DNA of 64,000 bases from Variovorax sp. Sphag1AA (GTDB lineage Bacteria > Pseudomonadota > Gammaproteobacteria > Burkholderiales > Burkholderiaceae_C), in assembly GCF_014192575.1 (NCBI RefSeq), contig NZ_JACHYC010000002.1, positions 310,001-374,000 on the forward strand, given 5' to 3'. The position numbers were made by a program, and so were the translations under genes. Positions 1 to 8,421 of this stretch are shown here, piece by piece; position 1 is the first letter of the stretch; each line of letters begins with the position of its first letter. The notes beneath the pieces were generated by a model. That model saw only the letters and a program-made list of their open reading frames with translations, did not search any database and was not told the origin of the DNA.

Positions 1-1163
1 AGCGACTGACGCCGAGCAACTGCGACGAGCTGCTCTTCGACGACGTGCTGTGGGTAGAGAACGCCAAGCGCGATCATTTCGACTTCGTCACCAAGATGCG
101 CGACCGCGGCGTCGAAGTCGTGGAGATGCACAACCTGCTGGCAGAGACGGTAGCGGTGCCCGAAGGCAAGAAGTGGATCCTCGACAACCAGGTGGTGCCC
201 AATCAGGTGGGCCTGGGCTTTATCGACGAGCTGCGCAGTTACCTCGAAGGTCTGAGCAATCGCGACCTGGCCGAGACGCTGATCGGCGGCCTCTCGACGC
301 ATGACTTCCCTGAGTCCCATGGCGGCCAGGCGCTCAAGGTCGCGAAGGAAGCCGCGGGCGGTACCGAGTACCTGCTGCCGCCGTTGCCCAACACGCTCTA
401 CACCCGCGACACCACCTGCTGGATCTATGGCGGCGTGACGCTGAACCCGCTCTACTGGCCCGCGCGGCACGAGGAAACCATCCTCACCACCTCCATCTAC
501 AAGTTCCATCCCGACTTCGCCGGCAAGGTCAATGTGTGGTGGGGCGACCCGACGCAGGACCATGGCCTCGCCACGCTGGAAGGCGGCGACGTGATGCCGA
601 TTGGCAAGGGCGTCGTGCTCATCGGCATGAGCGAGCGCACGTCGCGGCAAGCGATCAGCCAGCTGGCCGCCACGCTGTTCAAGAAGGGCGCGGCGAAGCG
701 CGTGATCGTCGCGGCCATGCCCAAGATACGTGCGGCGATGCACCTCGACACCGTCTTCACCTTCGCCGACCGCGACTGCGTGCTGCTCGCGCCGGACTTC
801 ATGAACAAGACCACCACCTTCTCTTACTACCCCAGTGAGCATCCGAGCGGTGTCGAGCTGCGCAACGAGAAGAAGCCCTTCGTCGACGTGGTCACCGAAG
901 CGCTGGGCCTGAAGAAGATGCGCGTCGTGGAAGCCGGCGGCAGCGACTACCAGCGCGAGCGCACCCAGTGGGACAGCGGCGCGAACCTGGTGTGCGCATC
1001 GCCGGGCGTGGTTTATGCGTATGACCGCAACACGTACACCAATACGTTGCTGCGCAAGCAGGGCATCGAAGTGATCACCATCGTGGGCGCCGAGCTCGGA
1101 CGAGGCCGCGGCGGTGGCCACTGCATGACCTGCCCGATCATCCGCGACGCCGTGGACTACTAA
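1..1163 (+). CDS. arcA: Arginine deiminase, 5'-truncated by window edge
   Basis: Hydrolyses L-arginine to L-citrulline and ammonia, the first step of the cytoplasmic arginine deiminase pathway. The frame is open to the left edge and already encodes family sequence there ([17 protein letters not shown]), so the GTG at 45 is internal and the true start lies upstream. The C-terminal active-site loop GGGHCMTCP is intact, with the nucleophile cysteine codon at 1122-1124. The GGD and HLDTVF segments of the guanidino-group-modifying fold are also present. The next gene starts only 30 bases downstream on the same strand, so the efflux/antiporter unit may be partly co-transcribed with arcA. ArcB, ArcC and ArcD are not visible and could lie upstream. 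Confidence 0.95.
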   Translation, partial: RLTPSNCDELLFDDVLWVENAKRDHFDFVTKMRDRGVEVVEMHNLLAETVAVPEGKKWILDNQVVPNQVGLGFIDELRSYLEGLSNRDLAETLIGGLSTHDFPESHGGQALKVAKEAAGGTEYLLPPLPNTLYTRDTTCWIYGGVTLNPLYWPARHEETILTTSIYKFHPDFAGKVNVWWGDPTQDHGLATLEGGDVMPIGKGVVLIGMSERTSRQAISQLAATLFKKGAAKRVIVAAMPKIRAAMHLDTVFTFADRDCVLLAPDFMNKTTTFSYYPSEHPSGVELRNEKKPFVDVVTEALGLKKMRVVEAGGSDYQRERTQWDSGANLVCASPGVVYAYDRNTYTNTLLRKQGIEVITIVGAELGRGRGGGHCMTCPIIRDAVDY

Positions 1164-1193
1164 GTCGCCCGATCAACCAACGAGAGAGGACGA

Positions 1194-2321
1194 GTGCCCG
1201 TGCCTGAAAAACTTGCCAGCCAGCATTCCGGGTATCTGCCCAGGGTCACGGCGCTCGTCGCGCTCGCCGCGCTCGCCGCGGTTGTTTCGCTCTCGGCCTG
1301 CAGGCGCGCCGAGGAGGCACCGGCCGCCGAGATCCGTCCGGTCCGCGTGATGAAGATCGAGACGCGCGCGATCGGCGACGTCGTCACCTTGACCGGCAAC
1401 GTGCAGGCACAGACGGAGATCAACCAGTCGTTCCGCATCGATGGGCGCCTGATTGAGCGCAGTGTCGATATCGGCGACCGCGTGAAGCAGGGCCAGTTGC
1501 TGGCCCGGCTCGATCCTTTGAACGAAGAGACGGCACTGCAGGCGTCCCGTGCGCAACTGGCTGCGGCGCAAGCGCAGAACGTCGAGGCGCGTACCAACCA
1601 CACGCGGTTGCGCGATCTGCTCGCCGAGAACGCGGTCTCGCGCGCTTCCTTCGACCAGGCCGACTCGTTGCTGAAGGTCACGCAGTCGCAGGTCGAGACC
1701 GCGCAGTCGCAGGTGACGCTTGCGCAGAACCGCCTGAACTACACGCGGCTGTATGCGGATGCGAACGGCGTAGTGACCGCTCGTGGCCCCGAAGCCGGCG
1801 AAGTGGTGCAGGCCGGCCGCATGGTCGTGCAGGTCGCGCGCGAGGGTGCGCGTGACGCGGTGTTCGACGTGCCGGCGCAGGTCAAGAACAGCACGGCGAC
1901 GAACCCAGAGATCACTGTCTCGCTGACCGATGACCCGAAGGTCACCGCGAAGGGGCAGGTGCGCGAGGTATCGCCGCGCGCCGATCCGGTGACCGGCACC
2001 TTCAACGTGCGCGTGCGGCTCATCGATGCGCCGGCGGCGATGCGCCTCGGCACCACCGTGACCGGACGCATGAAACTCGACAGTTCGCCCGCGATCGACA
2101 TTCCCGCCGCCGCACTCAATCGCTCGGGCAACAGCGCCTCGGTGTGGGTCGTCGATGCGAAGACGGGCGTCATCGCGGCGCGTCCGATCGAGGTGCGCGC
2201 CTTCGACGCCGCGCGCGTTCAGGTCACCTCCGGGCTGTCGCCCGGTGATCTCGTCGTGACGGCCGGCGTGCAGGCGCTGCGCCCCGGCCAGAAGGTCCGC
2301 ATCCTCGAGGCTACCCAGTGA
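1194..2321 (+). CDS. RND efflux periplasmic adaptor lipoprotein (membrane fusion protein)
   Basis: Adaptor of a tripartite efflux pump, linking an inner-membrane RND transporter to an outer-membrane channel. The 375-residue protein begins at GTG 1194, four bases after a GAGAGAGGA ribosome site; GTG 1200 is an in-frame alternative. A signal segment ends in lipobox LSAC (Cys36), so lipidation at the inner membrane is predicted. A biotinyl/lipoyl-like half follows, then a helical hairpin rich in Ala, Gln and Glu at about residues 100-180, the second lipoyl half (NYTRLYADANGVVTARGPEAG) and beta-barrel and membrane-proximal domains. Its stop overlaps the RND gene start by 4 bases (GTGA), implying translational coupling. 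Substrate cannot be inferred. Confidence 0.92.
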   Translation: MPVPEKLASQHSGYLPRVTALVALAALAAVVSLSACRRAEEAPAAEIRPVRVMKIETRAIGDVVTLTGNVQAQTEINQSFRIDGRLIERSVDIGDRVKQGQLLARLDPLNEETALQASRAQLAAAQAQNVEARTNHTRLRDLLAENAVSRASFDQADSLLKVTQSQVETAQSQVTLAQNRLNYTRLYADANGVVTARGPEAGEVVQAGRMVVQVAREGARDAVFDVPAQVKNSTATNPEITVSLTDDPKVTAKGQVREVSPRADPVTGTFNVRVRLIDAPAAMRLGTTVTGRMKLDSSPAIDIPAAALNRSGNSASVWVVDAKTGVIAARPIEVRAFDAARVQVTSGLSPGDLVVTAGVQALRPGQKVRILEATQ

Positions 2322-5300
2322 TCGGCCCGAACCTGTCGGAATGGGCGCTCTCGAAGCGCTCGCTGGTGCTGTTCCTGATGATCATCGCGGTGGTCGCGGG
2401 GACGCTGTCGTTCCTGCGGCTCGGGCGTGCGGAAGATCCGGCATTCACCTTCCGGACCATGATCGTCGCGGCCGGCTGGCCCGGCGCGACGGTCGACGAA
2501 ACGCTGGAGCAGGTCACCGAGCGCCTGGAGCGCACGCTGCAGGAGACGCGCCATCTCGATCGCGTGCGCAGCTACACCGTCGCAGGCCAGACCACGATCT
2601 TCGTCGACCTCAAGCAGTCCACGCCGCCGGGCGAGATCCCCGACATCTGGTACCAGGTGCGAAAGAACATCGGCGACATGCGGCAGACGCTGCCGCAGGG
2701 CGTGGTCGGCCCGTTCTTCAACGACGACTTCGGCGACACCTTCGGGATCATCTACGCCTTCACTTCCGACGGCTTCAACTTCCGTGAGCTGCGCGACTAT
2801 GTCGAAGCGGCGCGCTCGCGCCTGCTGCAGGTGCCGGACGTCTCGAAGATCGAGGTGCTCGGCGCGCAGGACGAGCAGATCTTCATCGAGTTCTCCACGG
2901 AGCGCCTCGCCGGCTTGCGGCTGGACTACCCGAGCATCATCAATGCGCTGCGGGCGCAGAACGTGATTCGCCCCGCGGGCACGATCCAGACCGACCAGGA
3001 GCGTGTCTTCATGCGCGTGAGCGGCGCCTTCGATTCCGAGCGCGACATCGAAGCCGTCACGCTGGTGCTCGGCAACCGAATGATCCGCGTCGGCGATATC
3101 GCCACCGTGCGACGCGGCTTCGTCGACCCGCCGCAGCCGATGTTCCGCGTCAACGGCAAGCCGGCCATCGGCCTGGCCATCGCGATGCGCGAGGCGGGGG
3201 ACATCCTTGCGCTCGGCGCCAACATCAAGAAGGAGATGGCGGACTTCACCGCGAACCTGCCGCACGGCATCGAGCCCACGCTGGTCGCCGATCAGGCGGT
3301 GACGGTGGACGTGGCGATCAACGACTTCATGTCGTCGCTGTGGCAGGCGATCATCATCATCCTGGTGTGCAGCTTCGTGAGCCTGGGCGTGCGGCCTGGC
3401 ATGGTCGTGGCGCTGTCGATTCCGCTCACGCTGGCGATCGTGTTCGCGCTGATGGACATCCTGCACATCGACCTGCACCGGATCTCGCTCGGCGCGCTGA
3501 TCATCGCGCTCACGCTGCTGGTGGACGACGCGATGACCACGGTCGACGCGATGATCAACCGCCTCGCGGCCGGCGACACCAAGGACCAGGCCGCGACCTT
3601 CGCCTACAAGACGCTCGCGGCGCCGATGCTGATCGGCACGCTGGTCACCATCTCCAGCTTCGTGCCGATCGGCTTCGCGCGCAGTTCGGCGGGCGAATAC
3701 ACCTTCTCGATCTTCAGCGTGGTGGCGCTGGCACTGCTGGTGTCGTGGCTCGGCGCGGTGATCTTCTCGCCGCTGGTGGGCAAGGCGATCCTGAAGGCAC
3801 CGAAGGCGGATGCGCCGGCCGCCAAGCCGAGCAAGGTCACGGCGATCTACGGCCGCTTCCTCGAAGGGGCGATCCGCGCGAAGTGGATCACCTTCGCGGT
3901 GACGATCGCGGCCTTCGTGGCGACCTTGTTCCTGGTGCGCTTCGTGCCGCAGCAGTTCTTCCCGGCGTCTGATCGGCCGGAGCTCACGGTGGACATGACG
4001 CTGCGGCAGAACGCATCGATCCATGCCACGGAAGCGCAGGCCGAGCGCCTGGAACAGTTCCTCAAGAGCGATCCGGACGTGGATCACTTCAGCACCTACG
4101 TGGGCCGTGGCGCGATCCGCTTCATCCTCACGCTGAACGTGCAGCTCGCGAACCCGTTCTTCACGCAGTTCGTGATCGTCGCCAAGGACGTCGACGCCCG
4201 CGAGCGGCTGCAGCTCAAGCTCGAGAAGGTGCTGGCGGAGCAGTTCCCGGACGTGGTCGCGCGCGTGTCGCCGCTCGAGCTCGGCCCGCCGGTCGGATGG
4301 CCGCTGCAGTACCGCGTGAGCGGCCCTGACGCGAACGAGGTCCGCAAGTACTCGCTCGACCTGGCCGGCGTGCTCGGCTCCGACTCACGCGTGCGGCACG
4401 TCAACTTCGACTGGATGGAGCCTGCGCGGCAGGTCAAGATCCGCATCAACCAGGAAGAGGCACGGCAGCTCGGCGTGAGCTCCGCGGCGCTCGCGGGCAT
4501 TCTCAACTCCGCGATCACCGGATCGGTCATCACGCAGGTGCGCGACGACATCTACCTGGTCAACGTGGTGGCCCGCGCCACCGACCAGCAGCGGGTGTCG
4601 TTCCAGACCCTGAGTTCGCTGCAGGTGCCCACGCCCGCCGGCCGCAATGTGCCGCTGAGCCAGTTCGCCAGCTTCGACGAAGAGCAGGAGCTTCCGCTGA
4701 TCTGGCGTCGCAACCGGGTGCCGACGCTGACCGTGCGCGCGGACGTGACCCATGGCGTGCTGCCGGACACGGTGGTGGTGGCCATGGCCGACCGCATCAA
4801 GGAATTCAACGCCAAGCTGCCCAAGGGCTACAAGGTCGCGACCGGCGGCCTGTTCGAGGAAAGCGCGGTGTCGAGCGACTCGGTCTTCGCGGTGGTGCCG
4901 CTGATGATCGTCCTCATGCTCTTCTGCGTGATGTTGCTGCTCGTGAGCTTCAGGCGGCTGGCGATGGTGGTGGTGATCCTTCCGCTGGGGCTGATCGGCG
5001 TGGTGCTTTCGCTGCTCATCTTCAACCGGCCGCTGGGCTTCGTCGCGATCCTCGGCATCCTGGCGCTGATCGGGATGATCGCGAAGAACGCGGTGATCCT
5101 CGTGGTGCAGATCGAGACCTACCGCAGTGAAGGCCACAGCGTGTTCGACGCGGTGATGATGTCCGGCACCTCGCGGCTGCGACCGATGATGCTGACCTCG
5201 ATCTCCACGGTGCTGGGCCTGATCCCCATCGCACCCACTGTCTTCTGGGGTTCGATGGCCTTCGCGATCATGGGCGGCCTGCTGGTGGCGACGCTGCTGA

Positions 5301-5398
5301 CGCTGGTGCTGCTGCCCACGATGTACGTGGCGGTGTTCGGCAAGGAAGACCAGGTGCCGCCCGGGGAGGGCGCGCGACCGGCGATCGACGCCGCCTGA
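2318..5398 (+). CDS. RND family efflux transporter permease
   Basis: Inner-membrane proton-driven pump of the AcrB/MdtB/TriC class, 1026 residues, which is normal length. It starts at GTG 2318, inside the previous stop. Proton-relay residues are present: Asp403-Asp404 in the TM4 motif LLVDDAM and Lys923 in the TM10 motif MIAKNAV. Two large periplasmic loops (about residues 35-335 and 555-860) each follow a first transmembrane helix, the usual duplicated architecture. The N-terminal EDPAFTFRTM stretch resembles TriC-like pumps rather than AcrB. The outer-membrane partner is not adjacent; it lies 6.2 kb downstream after the antiporter genes. Confidence 0.93.
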   Translation: MIGPNLSEWALSKRSLVLFLMIIAVVAGTLSFLRLGRAEDPAFTFRTMIVAAGWPGATVDETLEQVTERLERTLQETRHLDRVRSYTVAGQTTIFVDLKQSTPPGEIPDIWYQVRKNIGDMRQTLPQGVVGPFFNDDFGDTFGIIYAFTSDGFNFRELRDYVEAARSRLLQVPDVSKIEVLGAQDEQIFIEFSTERLAGLRLDYPSIINALRAQNVIRPAGTIQTDQERVFMRVSGAFDSERDIEAVTLVLGNRMIRVGDIATVRRGFVDPPQPMFRVNGKPAIGLAIAMREAGDILALGANIKKEMADFTANLPHGIEPTLVADQAVTVDVAINDFMSSLWQAIIIILVCSFVSLGVRPGMVVALSIPLTLAIVFALMDILHIDLHRISLGALIIALTLLVDDAMTTVDAMINRLAAGDTKDQAATFAYKTLAAPMLIGTLVTISSFVPIGFARSSAGEYTFSIFSVVALALLVSWLGAVIFSPLVGKAILKAPKADAPAAKPSKVTAIYGRFLEGAIRAKWITFAVTIAAFVATLFLVRFVPQQFFPASDRPELTVDMTLRQNASIHATEAQAERLEQFLKSDPDVDHFSTYVGRGAIRFILTLNVQLANPFFTQFVIVAKDVDARERLQLKLEKVLAEQFPDVVARVSPLELGPPVGWPLQYRVSGPDANEVRKYSLDLAGVLGSDSRVRHVNFDWMEPARQVKIRINQEEARQLGVSSAALAGILNSAITGSVITQVRDDIYLVNVVARATDQQRVSFQTLSSLQVPTPAGRNVPLSQFASFDEEQELPLIWRRNRVPTLTVRADVTHGVLPDTVVVAMADRIKEFNAKLPKGYKVATGGLFEESAVSSDSVFAVVPLMIVLMLFCVMLLLVSFRRLAMVVVILPLGLIGVVLSLLIFNRPLGFVAILGILALIGMIAKNAVILVVQIETYRSEGHSVFDAVMMSGTSRLRPMMLTSISTVLGLIPIAPTVFWGSMAFAIMGGLLVATLLTLVLLPTMYVAVFGKEDQVPPGEGARPAIDAA

Positions 5399-5416
5399 GC
5401 GCAAGGAGGCATTGCC

Positions 5417-6034
5417 TTGACGCTGAACCATGCCTTCGCACCACCCACCGCGCGAGTCGCCGATGGACACGCGGCGGCCGGGCCGCGCGAGGTGCTCGAT
5501 CTGCATGTCGCGGAGTTGCGGCAGCTCTTCAACTCGATGGACCCGGCGCCCTTCCGGGAGCGTGACCTAGATCCCGAGGCGGAGGCCTACATCGTCGACT
5601 GGGCACGCGAACTCAAGGGACGACCGCCGCTGTCGCTGCGCGTGCACATCGACAGCGCCGCCATCCGGCCGGAAGACACGGCGTTGGCGCGCGAGGCCAT
5701 TGGCGAGTATTTCCGCCGCCGGGCGCAGGCCACCAAGAGCCGCTTGCAGCAACTCTTCAGGGTCGGGCGCGTCAGCCTGCTCATTGGCTTGTCGTTCCTT
5801 GCCGTTGCGCTGGGCATCAGCGAAGTGGTGGCCTCGCTGTTCGAGAAGTCGCGTTTCGCAAGGCTGGTGCAGGAAAGCCTGGTGATCGGGGGCTGGGTGG
5901 CGTTGTGGCGGCCGATGGAAATCTTTCTCTACGACTGGTGGCCGATCCGCAGTGAGGTGCGTCTGTACGAGCGTCTCGGCGCCATCGAGGTCAGCCTGTT
6001 GTCCAGGGCGATGGAAGGGCGCCCCGCCCCATGA
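5417..6034 (+). CDS. Unknown two-helix membrane protein between RND and Mrp genes
   Basis: Not recognised. 205 residues, TTG start at 5417 supported by AAGGAGG at 5403-5409 (seven-base spacing). The first 115 residues are predicted soluble and charged. Two hydrophobic segments follow, near residues 116-143 (VSLLIGLSFLAVALGISEVV) and 153-180. The second is rich in Trp (WVALWRPMEIFLYDWWPI) and is followed by a short tail. Its stop overlaps mrpE by ATGA. Its place inside a tightly coupled operon, directly between the pump and antiporter, suggests a role with one of them, but no function is visible in the sequence. Confidence 0.8.
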   Translation: MTLNHAFAPPTARVADGHAAAGPREVLDLHVAELRQLFNSMDPAPFRERDLDPEAEAYIVDWARELKGRPPLSLRVHIDSAAIRPEDTALAREAIGEYFRRRAQATKSRLQQLFRVGRVSLLIGLSFLAVALGISEVVASLFEKSRFARLVQESLVIGGWVALWRPMEIFLYDWWPIRSEVRLYERLGAIEVSLLSRAMEGRPAP

Positions 6035-6534
6035 AGGCGCCAGCCGCAACGGTCGCCCGCACCGTCCTGAGCCGGGCGGCGCTGTTCTTTGGTCTCTGGC
6101 TGGTGCTATTGCCGAGCCTCAAGCCTGCCGACCTCGCGGTCGGCCTGCTCGCGACGGCGGCTGCGACCTGGACCAGTGCACGCCTGATGCCGCCTGAAGT
6201 GGGCTACGTGCGATTGCTGCCGCTGCTGGCCTTCGTGCCGCACTTCCTGTGGCAATCGGTGATGGCCGGCGTGGATGTGGCGCGCCGCGCGATGTCGCCG
6301 CGCATGCCGCTGAAGCCGGGCTTCGTCACCTGCCCGGTTGGCCTGCCGCCGGGGCTGGCCCGCAACGACTTCGTCTCGATCATGAGCCTCATGCCGGGCT
6401 CGGTGCCCGTGGGCGAGTCGCAGGACGCGGTGGTCTATCACTGCCTGGACACCGACCAGCCGCTCGCGCAGACGATGGCGAAGGAAGAGCAACTGCTCAT
6501 GAGCGCGCTCGTCGTGGTGGAACCGGGCGGGTGA
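6031..6534 (+). CDS. mrpE: Na+/H+ antiporter subunit E (MnhE/MrpE family)
   Basis: Small membrane subunit of a multisubunit Mrp/Mnh cation-proton antiporter. 167 residues. Two or more N-terminal helices (ALFFGLWLVLLPSLKPADLAVGLL) are followed by the family's soluble domain, with conserved segments LARNDFVSIMSLMPGSVPVG and VYHCLDTD. The start ATG at 6031 overlaps the preceding stop. It is the first gene of an E-F-G-B-C-D-D order, unlike the classical A-B-C-D-E-F-G operon. E subunits are needed for assembly or activity in characterised Mrp systems; the transported cation cannot be read from sequence. Confidence 0.9.
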   Translation: MKAPAATVARTVLSRAALFFGLWLVLLPSLKPADLAVGLLATAAATWTSARLMPPEVGYVRLLPLLAFVPHFLWQSVMAGVDVARRAMSPRMPLKPGFVTCPVGLPPGLARNDFVSIMSLMPGSVPVGESQDAVVYHCLDTDQPLAQTMAKEEQLLMSALVVVEPGG

Positions 6535-6537
6535 ACC

Positions 6538-6831
6538 ATGGATGACTTCCTCCTCAGCGCCTGTGCCTTCGTGCTCCTGATGGTGGCGGTGAGCCTCGTG
6601 GTGGTGCTGCGCGGCCCGGGGAGCGTGGAACGCATGATGGCGGCGATGCTCTTCTGCACCGGCGGGATCGCGAGCCTGCTGCTGCTGGGCACGATCCACG
6701 GCATGGAGATCGTCATCAACGTGGTGCTCACGCTGGCGGTGCTGGCGCCTTTCGCGACCATCGCATTCGTGCGGGCCGGCTCGGTGCTGGTGCGCGACGA
6801 GTCCTCTCCGGATGCGGGAGGAAAGCCATGA
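6538..6831 (+). CDS. mrpF: Na+/H+ antiporter subunit F (MnhF/MrpF family)
   Basis: 97-residue, three-helix subunit of the Mrp complex. The motif GPGSVERMMAAMLFCTGG matches the family's conserved R-P-S-x-x-D/E-R-hhh segment after the first helix. The third helix carries the IVINVVLTLAVLAPFATIAF pattern. It starts three bases after mrpE and ends by overlapping mrpG (ATGA), so stoichiometric co-translation is likely. Confidence 0.88.
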   Translation: MDDFLLSACAFVLLMVAVSLVVVLRGPGSVERMMAAMLFCTGGIASLLLLGTIHGMEIVINVVLTLAVLAPFATIAFVRAGSVLVRDESSPDAGGKP

Positions 6832-7157
6832 TGCGCACGATCGCCGACATCTTCACCGTCGTGGCTGTTTGCGCTGGCGCGTTCTTCTTCCTCGCCGGCA
6901 CCGCGGGGTTGCTGCGCTTTCCAGATGCCTACACCCGGCTGCACGCGCTGACCAAGGCGGACAACCTCGGCATCGGCCTGATCGTGCTTGGGCTTCTGCC
7001 GCAAGCGGGCAGCGTGAGCCTCGCGCTCAAGCTGATCGCGATCTGGTTCCTGGTGCTGCTCGCATCGGCCACCGCGTCGCAGATGATCGCGCGCGCGATT
7101 CGCGAGACAGAAGAGAAGAGCGGTGCGCCCGCGCAAGGCCCGGGGGAAGCACCATGA
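6828..7157 (+). CDS. mrpG: Na+/H+ antiporter subunit G (MnhG/MrpG family)
   Basis: 109-residue, three-helix subunit. The diagnostic segment FFFLAGTAGLLRFPDAYTRLHA with the following TKADNLGIGLIVLGL is typical of MnhG/PhaG proteins. It overlaps the genes on both sides by 4 bases. The charged C-terminal tail (RETEEKSGAPAQGPGEAP) is predicted cytoplasmic. Confidence 0.9.
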   Translation: MMRTIADIFTVVAVCAGAFFFLAGTAGLLRFPDAYTRLHALTKADNLGIGLIVLGLLPQAGSVSLALKLIAIWFLVLLASATASQMIARAIRETEEKSGAPAQGPGEAP

Positions 7158-8098
7158 TGGGCGTCCTGCTGAACGTCGCGCTCGTGCTGCTGTTCATTGG
7201 ACTCGCAGGGTGGACGGTCTTCGCGCGCGACACCTTCGCGTCGGTCGCCGGTTTCATTCCCTACGGCCTGCTGCTGACCGCGGTGTGGCTCCGGCTGGTC
7301 GCGGTCGACGTCGCGATCACCGAGGCTGCGATCGGCGCCGGCCTGACCGGTGCGCTGCTGGTGGGCGCGGCCGCGCGCCTGCGTGCCACCGAGGCGAAGG
7401 TGAATCGCGCGCGGCCCGGCGTCACGACACGAATGCTCGCGGCCATTGCCTCCATCGTGGTCGCAGGAATCGTCGCAGTCTGCGTGCTACTGCTGCCCGA
7501 TGCCACGCCGACGCTCGCGCCGGCCGTGATGGAGAACATCCACACCACCGGCGTCGGCAATCCGATCACGGCCGTACTGCTGTCCTTCCGGGCGATGGAC
7601 ACGCTGCTCGAAGCGATCGTGCTGGCCTTCGGCCTGCTGGGCGTCTGGTCACTTGCCCCCGACCGTGCCTGGGGCGGCCGTCCGAGCCTGCAGCCGATCG
7701 CCGCGCCCAACAGCATCCTTGCGCACTTCGCGCGCATGCTGCCGCCGATCGGCATCGTGATCGGCATCTACATCCTCTGGTACGGCGCGGACCACCCGGG
7801 CGGCAAGTTCCAGGGCGCCACGATCCTCGCGGCGATGTGGCTGCTCGCGATGATGGCGGGGCTGGCCGACGTGCCACGCGTCGGGCGCATTGCGCTGCGC
7901 TTCTGGCTGGTGGCGGGGCCGCTGGTGTTCATCGCCGTCGGCTTCGCGGGTGCGGTGCTGGCGGACGCATTCCTTGCCTATCCGGAAGGCCGCGCCAAGC
8001 TCTGGATCGTCGCGATCGAGTTCGCGCTGATGCCTTCGCTCGCACTCACACTCGGGCTCCTGCTGGCCGGCGCGCCACACAGGGCATTGCAGAAATGA
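7154..8098 (+). CDS. mrpB: Fused antiporter subunit: MrpA C-terminal (MbhD/MbhE-like) plus MrpB
   Basis: 314 residues starting at the ATG overlapping the mrpG stop. The first roughly 85 residues (YGLLLTAVWLRLVAVDVAITEAAIGAGLTG) resemble the MbhD/DUF4040 segment that forms the C-terminal part of full-length MrpA. The next block (GNPITAVLLSFRAMDTLLEAIVLA) resembles the MbhE segment. The last third (LPPIGIVIGIYILWYGADHPGGKFQGATILA) is an MnhB domain. So the A-subunit tail has been detached and joined to B here, which fits the absence of one large MrpA gene. The frame is open further upstream to about 6812, but that lies antisense to nothing conserved and overlaps mrpG, so it was not used. Confidence 0.85.
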   Translation: MMGVLLNVALVLLFIGLAGWTVFARDTFASVAGFIPYGLLLTAVWLRLVAVDVAITEAAIGAGLTGALLVGAAARLRATEAKVNRARPGVTTRMLAAIASIVVAGIVAVCVLLLPDATPTLAPAVMENIHTTGVGNPITAVLLSFRAMDTLLEAIVLAFGLLGVWSLAPDRAWGGRPSLQPIAAPNSILAHFARMLPPIGIVIGIYILWYGADHPGGKFQGATILAAMWLLAMMAGLADVPRVGRIALRFWLVAGPLVFIAVGFAGAVLADAFLAYPEGRAKLWIVAIEFALMPSLALTLGLLLAGAPHRALQK

Positions 8099-8421
8099 TG
8101 GACCCGACCACGCTCTTCGGGCTCTGCGCGGCGGTGCTGATCGGGCTCGGCCTCTATGGCTTCATCGTCAACCCGCAGCCGCTGCGCAAGATCATCGCGT
8201 TCAACCTGATCGGCAACGGCGTGTTCCTCATCTGCGCGGTCATTGCGCGGCGGGGCACCGCGGCGGGGCTGGGCGGGGATCCGGTGCCGCAGGCCTTGCT
8301 CATCACCGCGATCGTGGTGGCCTTCGCCGCATCGGCCCTGGCGGTGGCGCTGCTGCTGCGGCTGTACGAGGAGACCGGCGATGCCGCATTGACGACCGAG
8401 TCGTCCGCGGGGGATCACTAG
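8095..8421 (+). CDS. mrpC: Na+/H+ antiporter subunit C (MnhC/NuoK-like)
   Basis: 108-residue three-helix protein. The NuoK-like pattern IGLGLYGFIVNPQPLRKIIAFNLIGNGVFL is followed by DPVPQALLITAIVVAFAASALAVALLLRLYE, the conserved DP-x-x-Q-A-L-x-L-T-A-I-V segment of MnhC. It starts at ATG 8095 overlapping the B subunit stop and abuts the next gene without a gap. Confidence 0.9.
   Translation: MMDPTTLFGLCAAVLIGLGLYGFIVNPQPLRKIIAFNLIGNGVFLICAVIARRGTAAGLGGDPVPQALLITAIVVAFAASALAVALLLRLYEETGDAALTTESSAGDH

Noticed and set aside
45..1163. GTG at 45 as the start of arginine deiminase
   Set aside because: Conserved family residues are encoded in frame upstream to the window edge, so the gene is cut by the edge.
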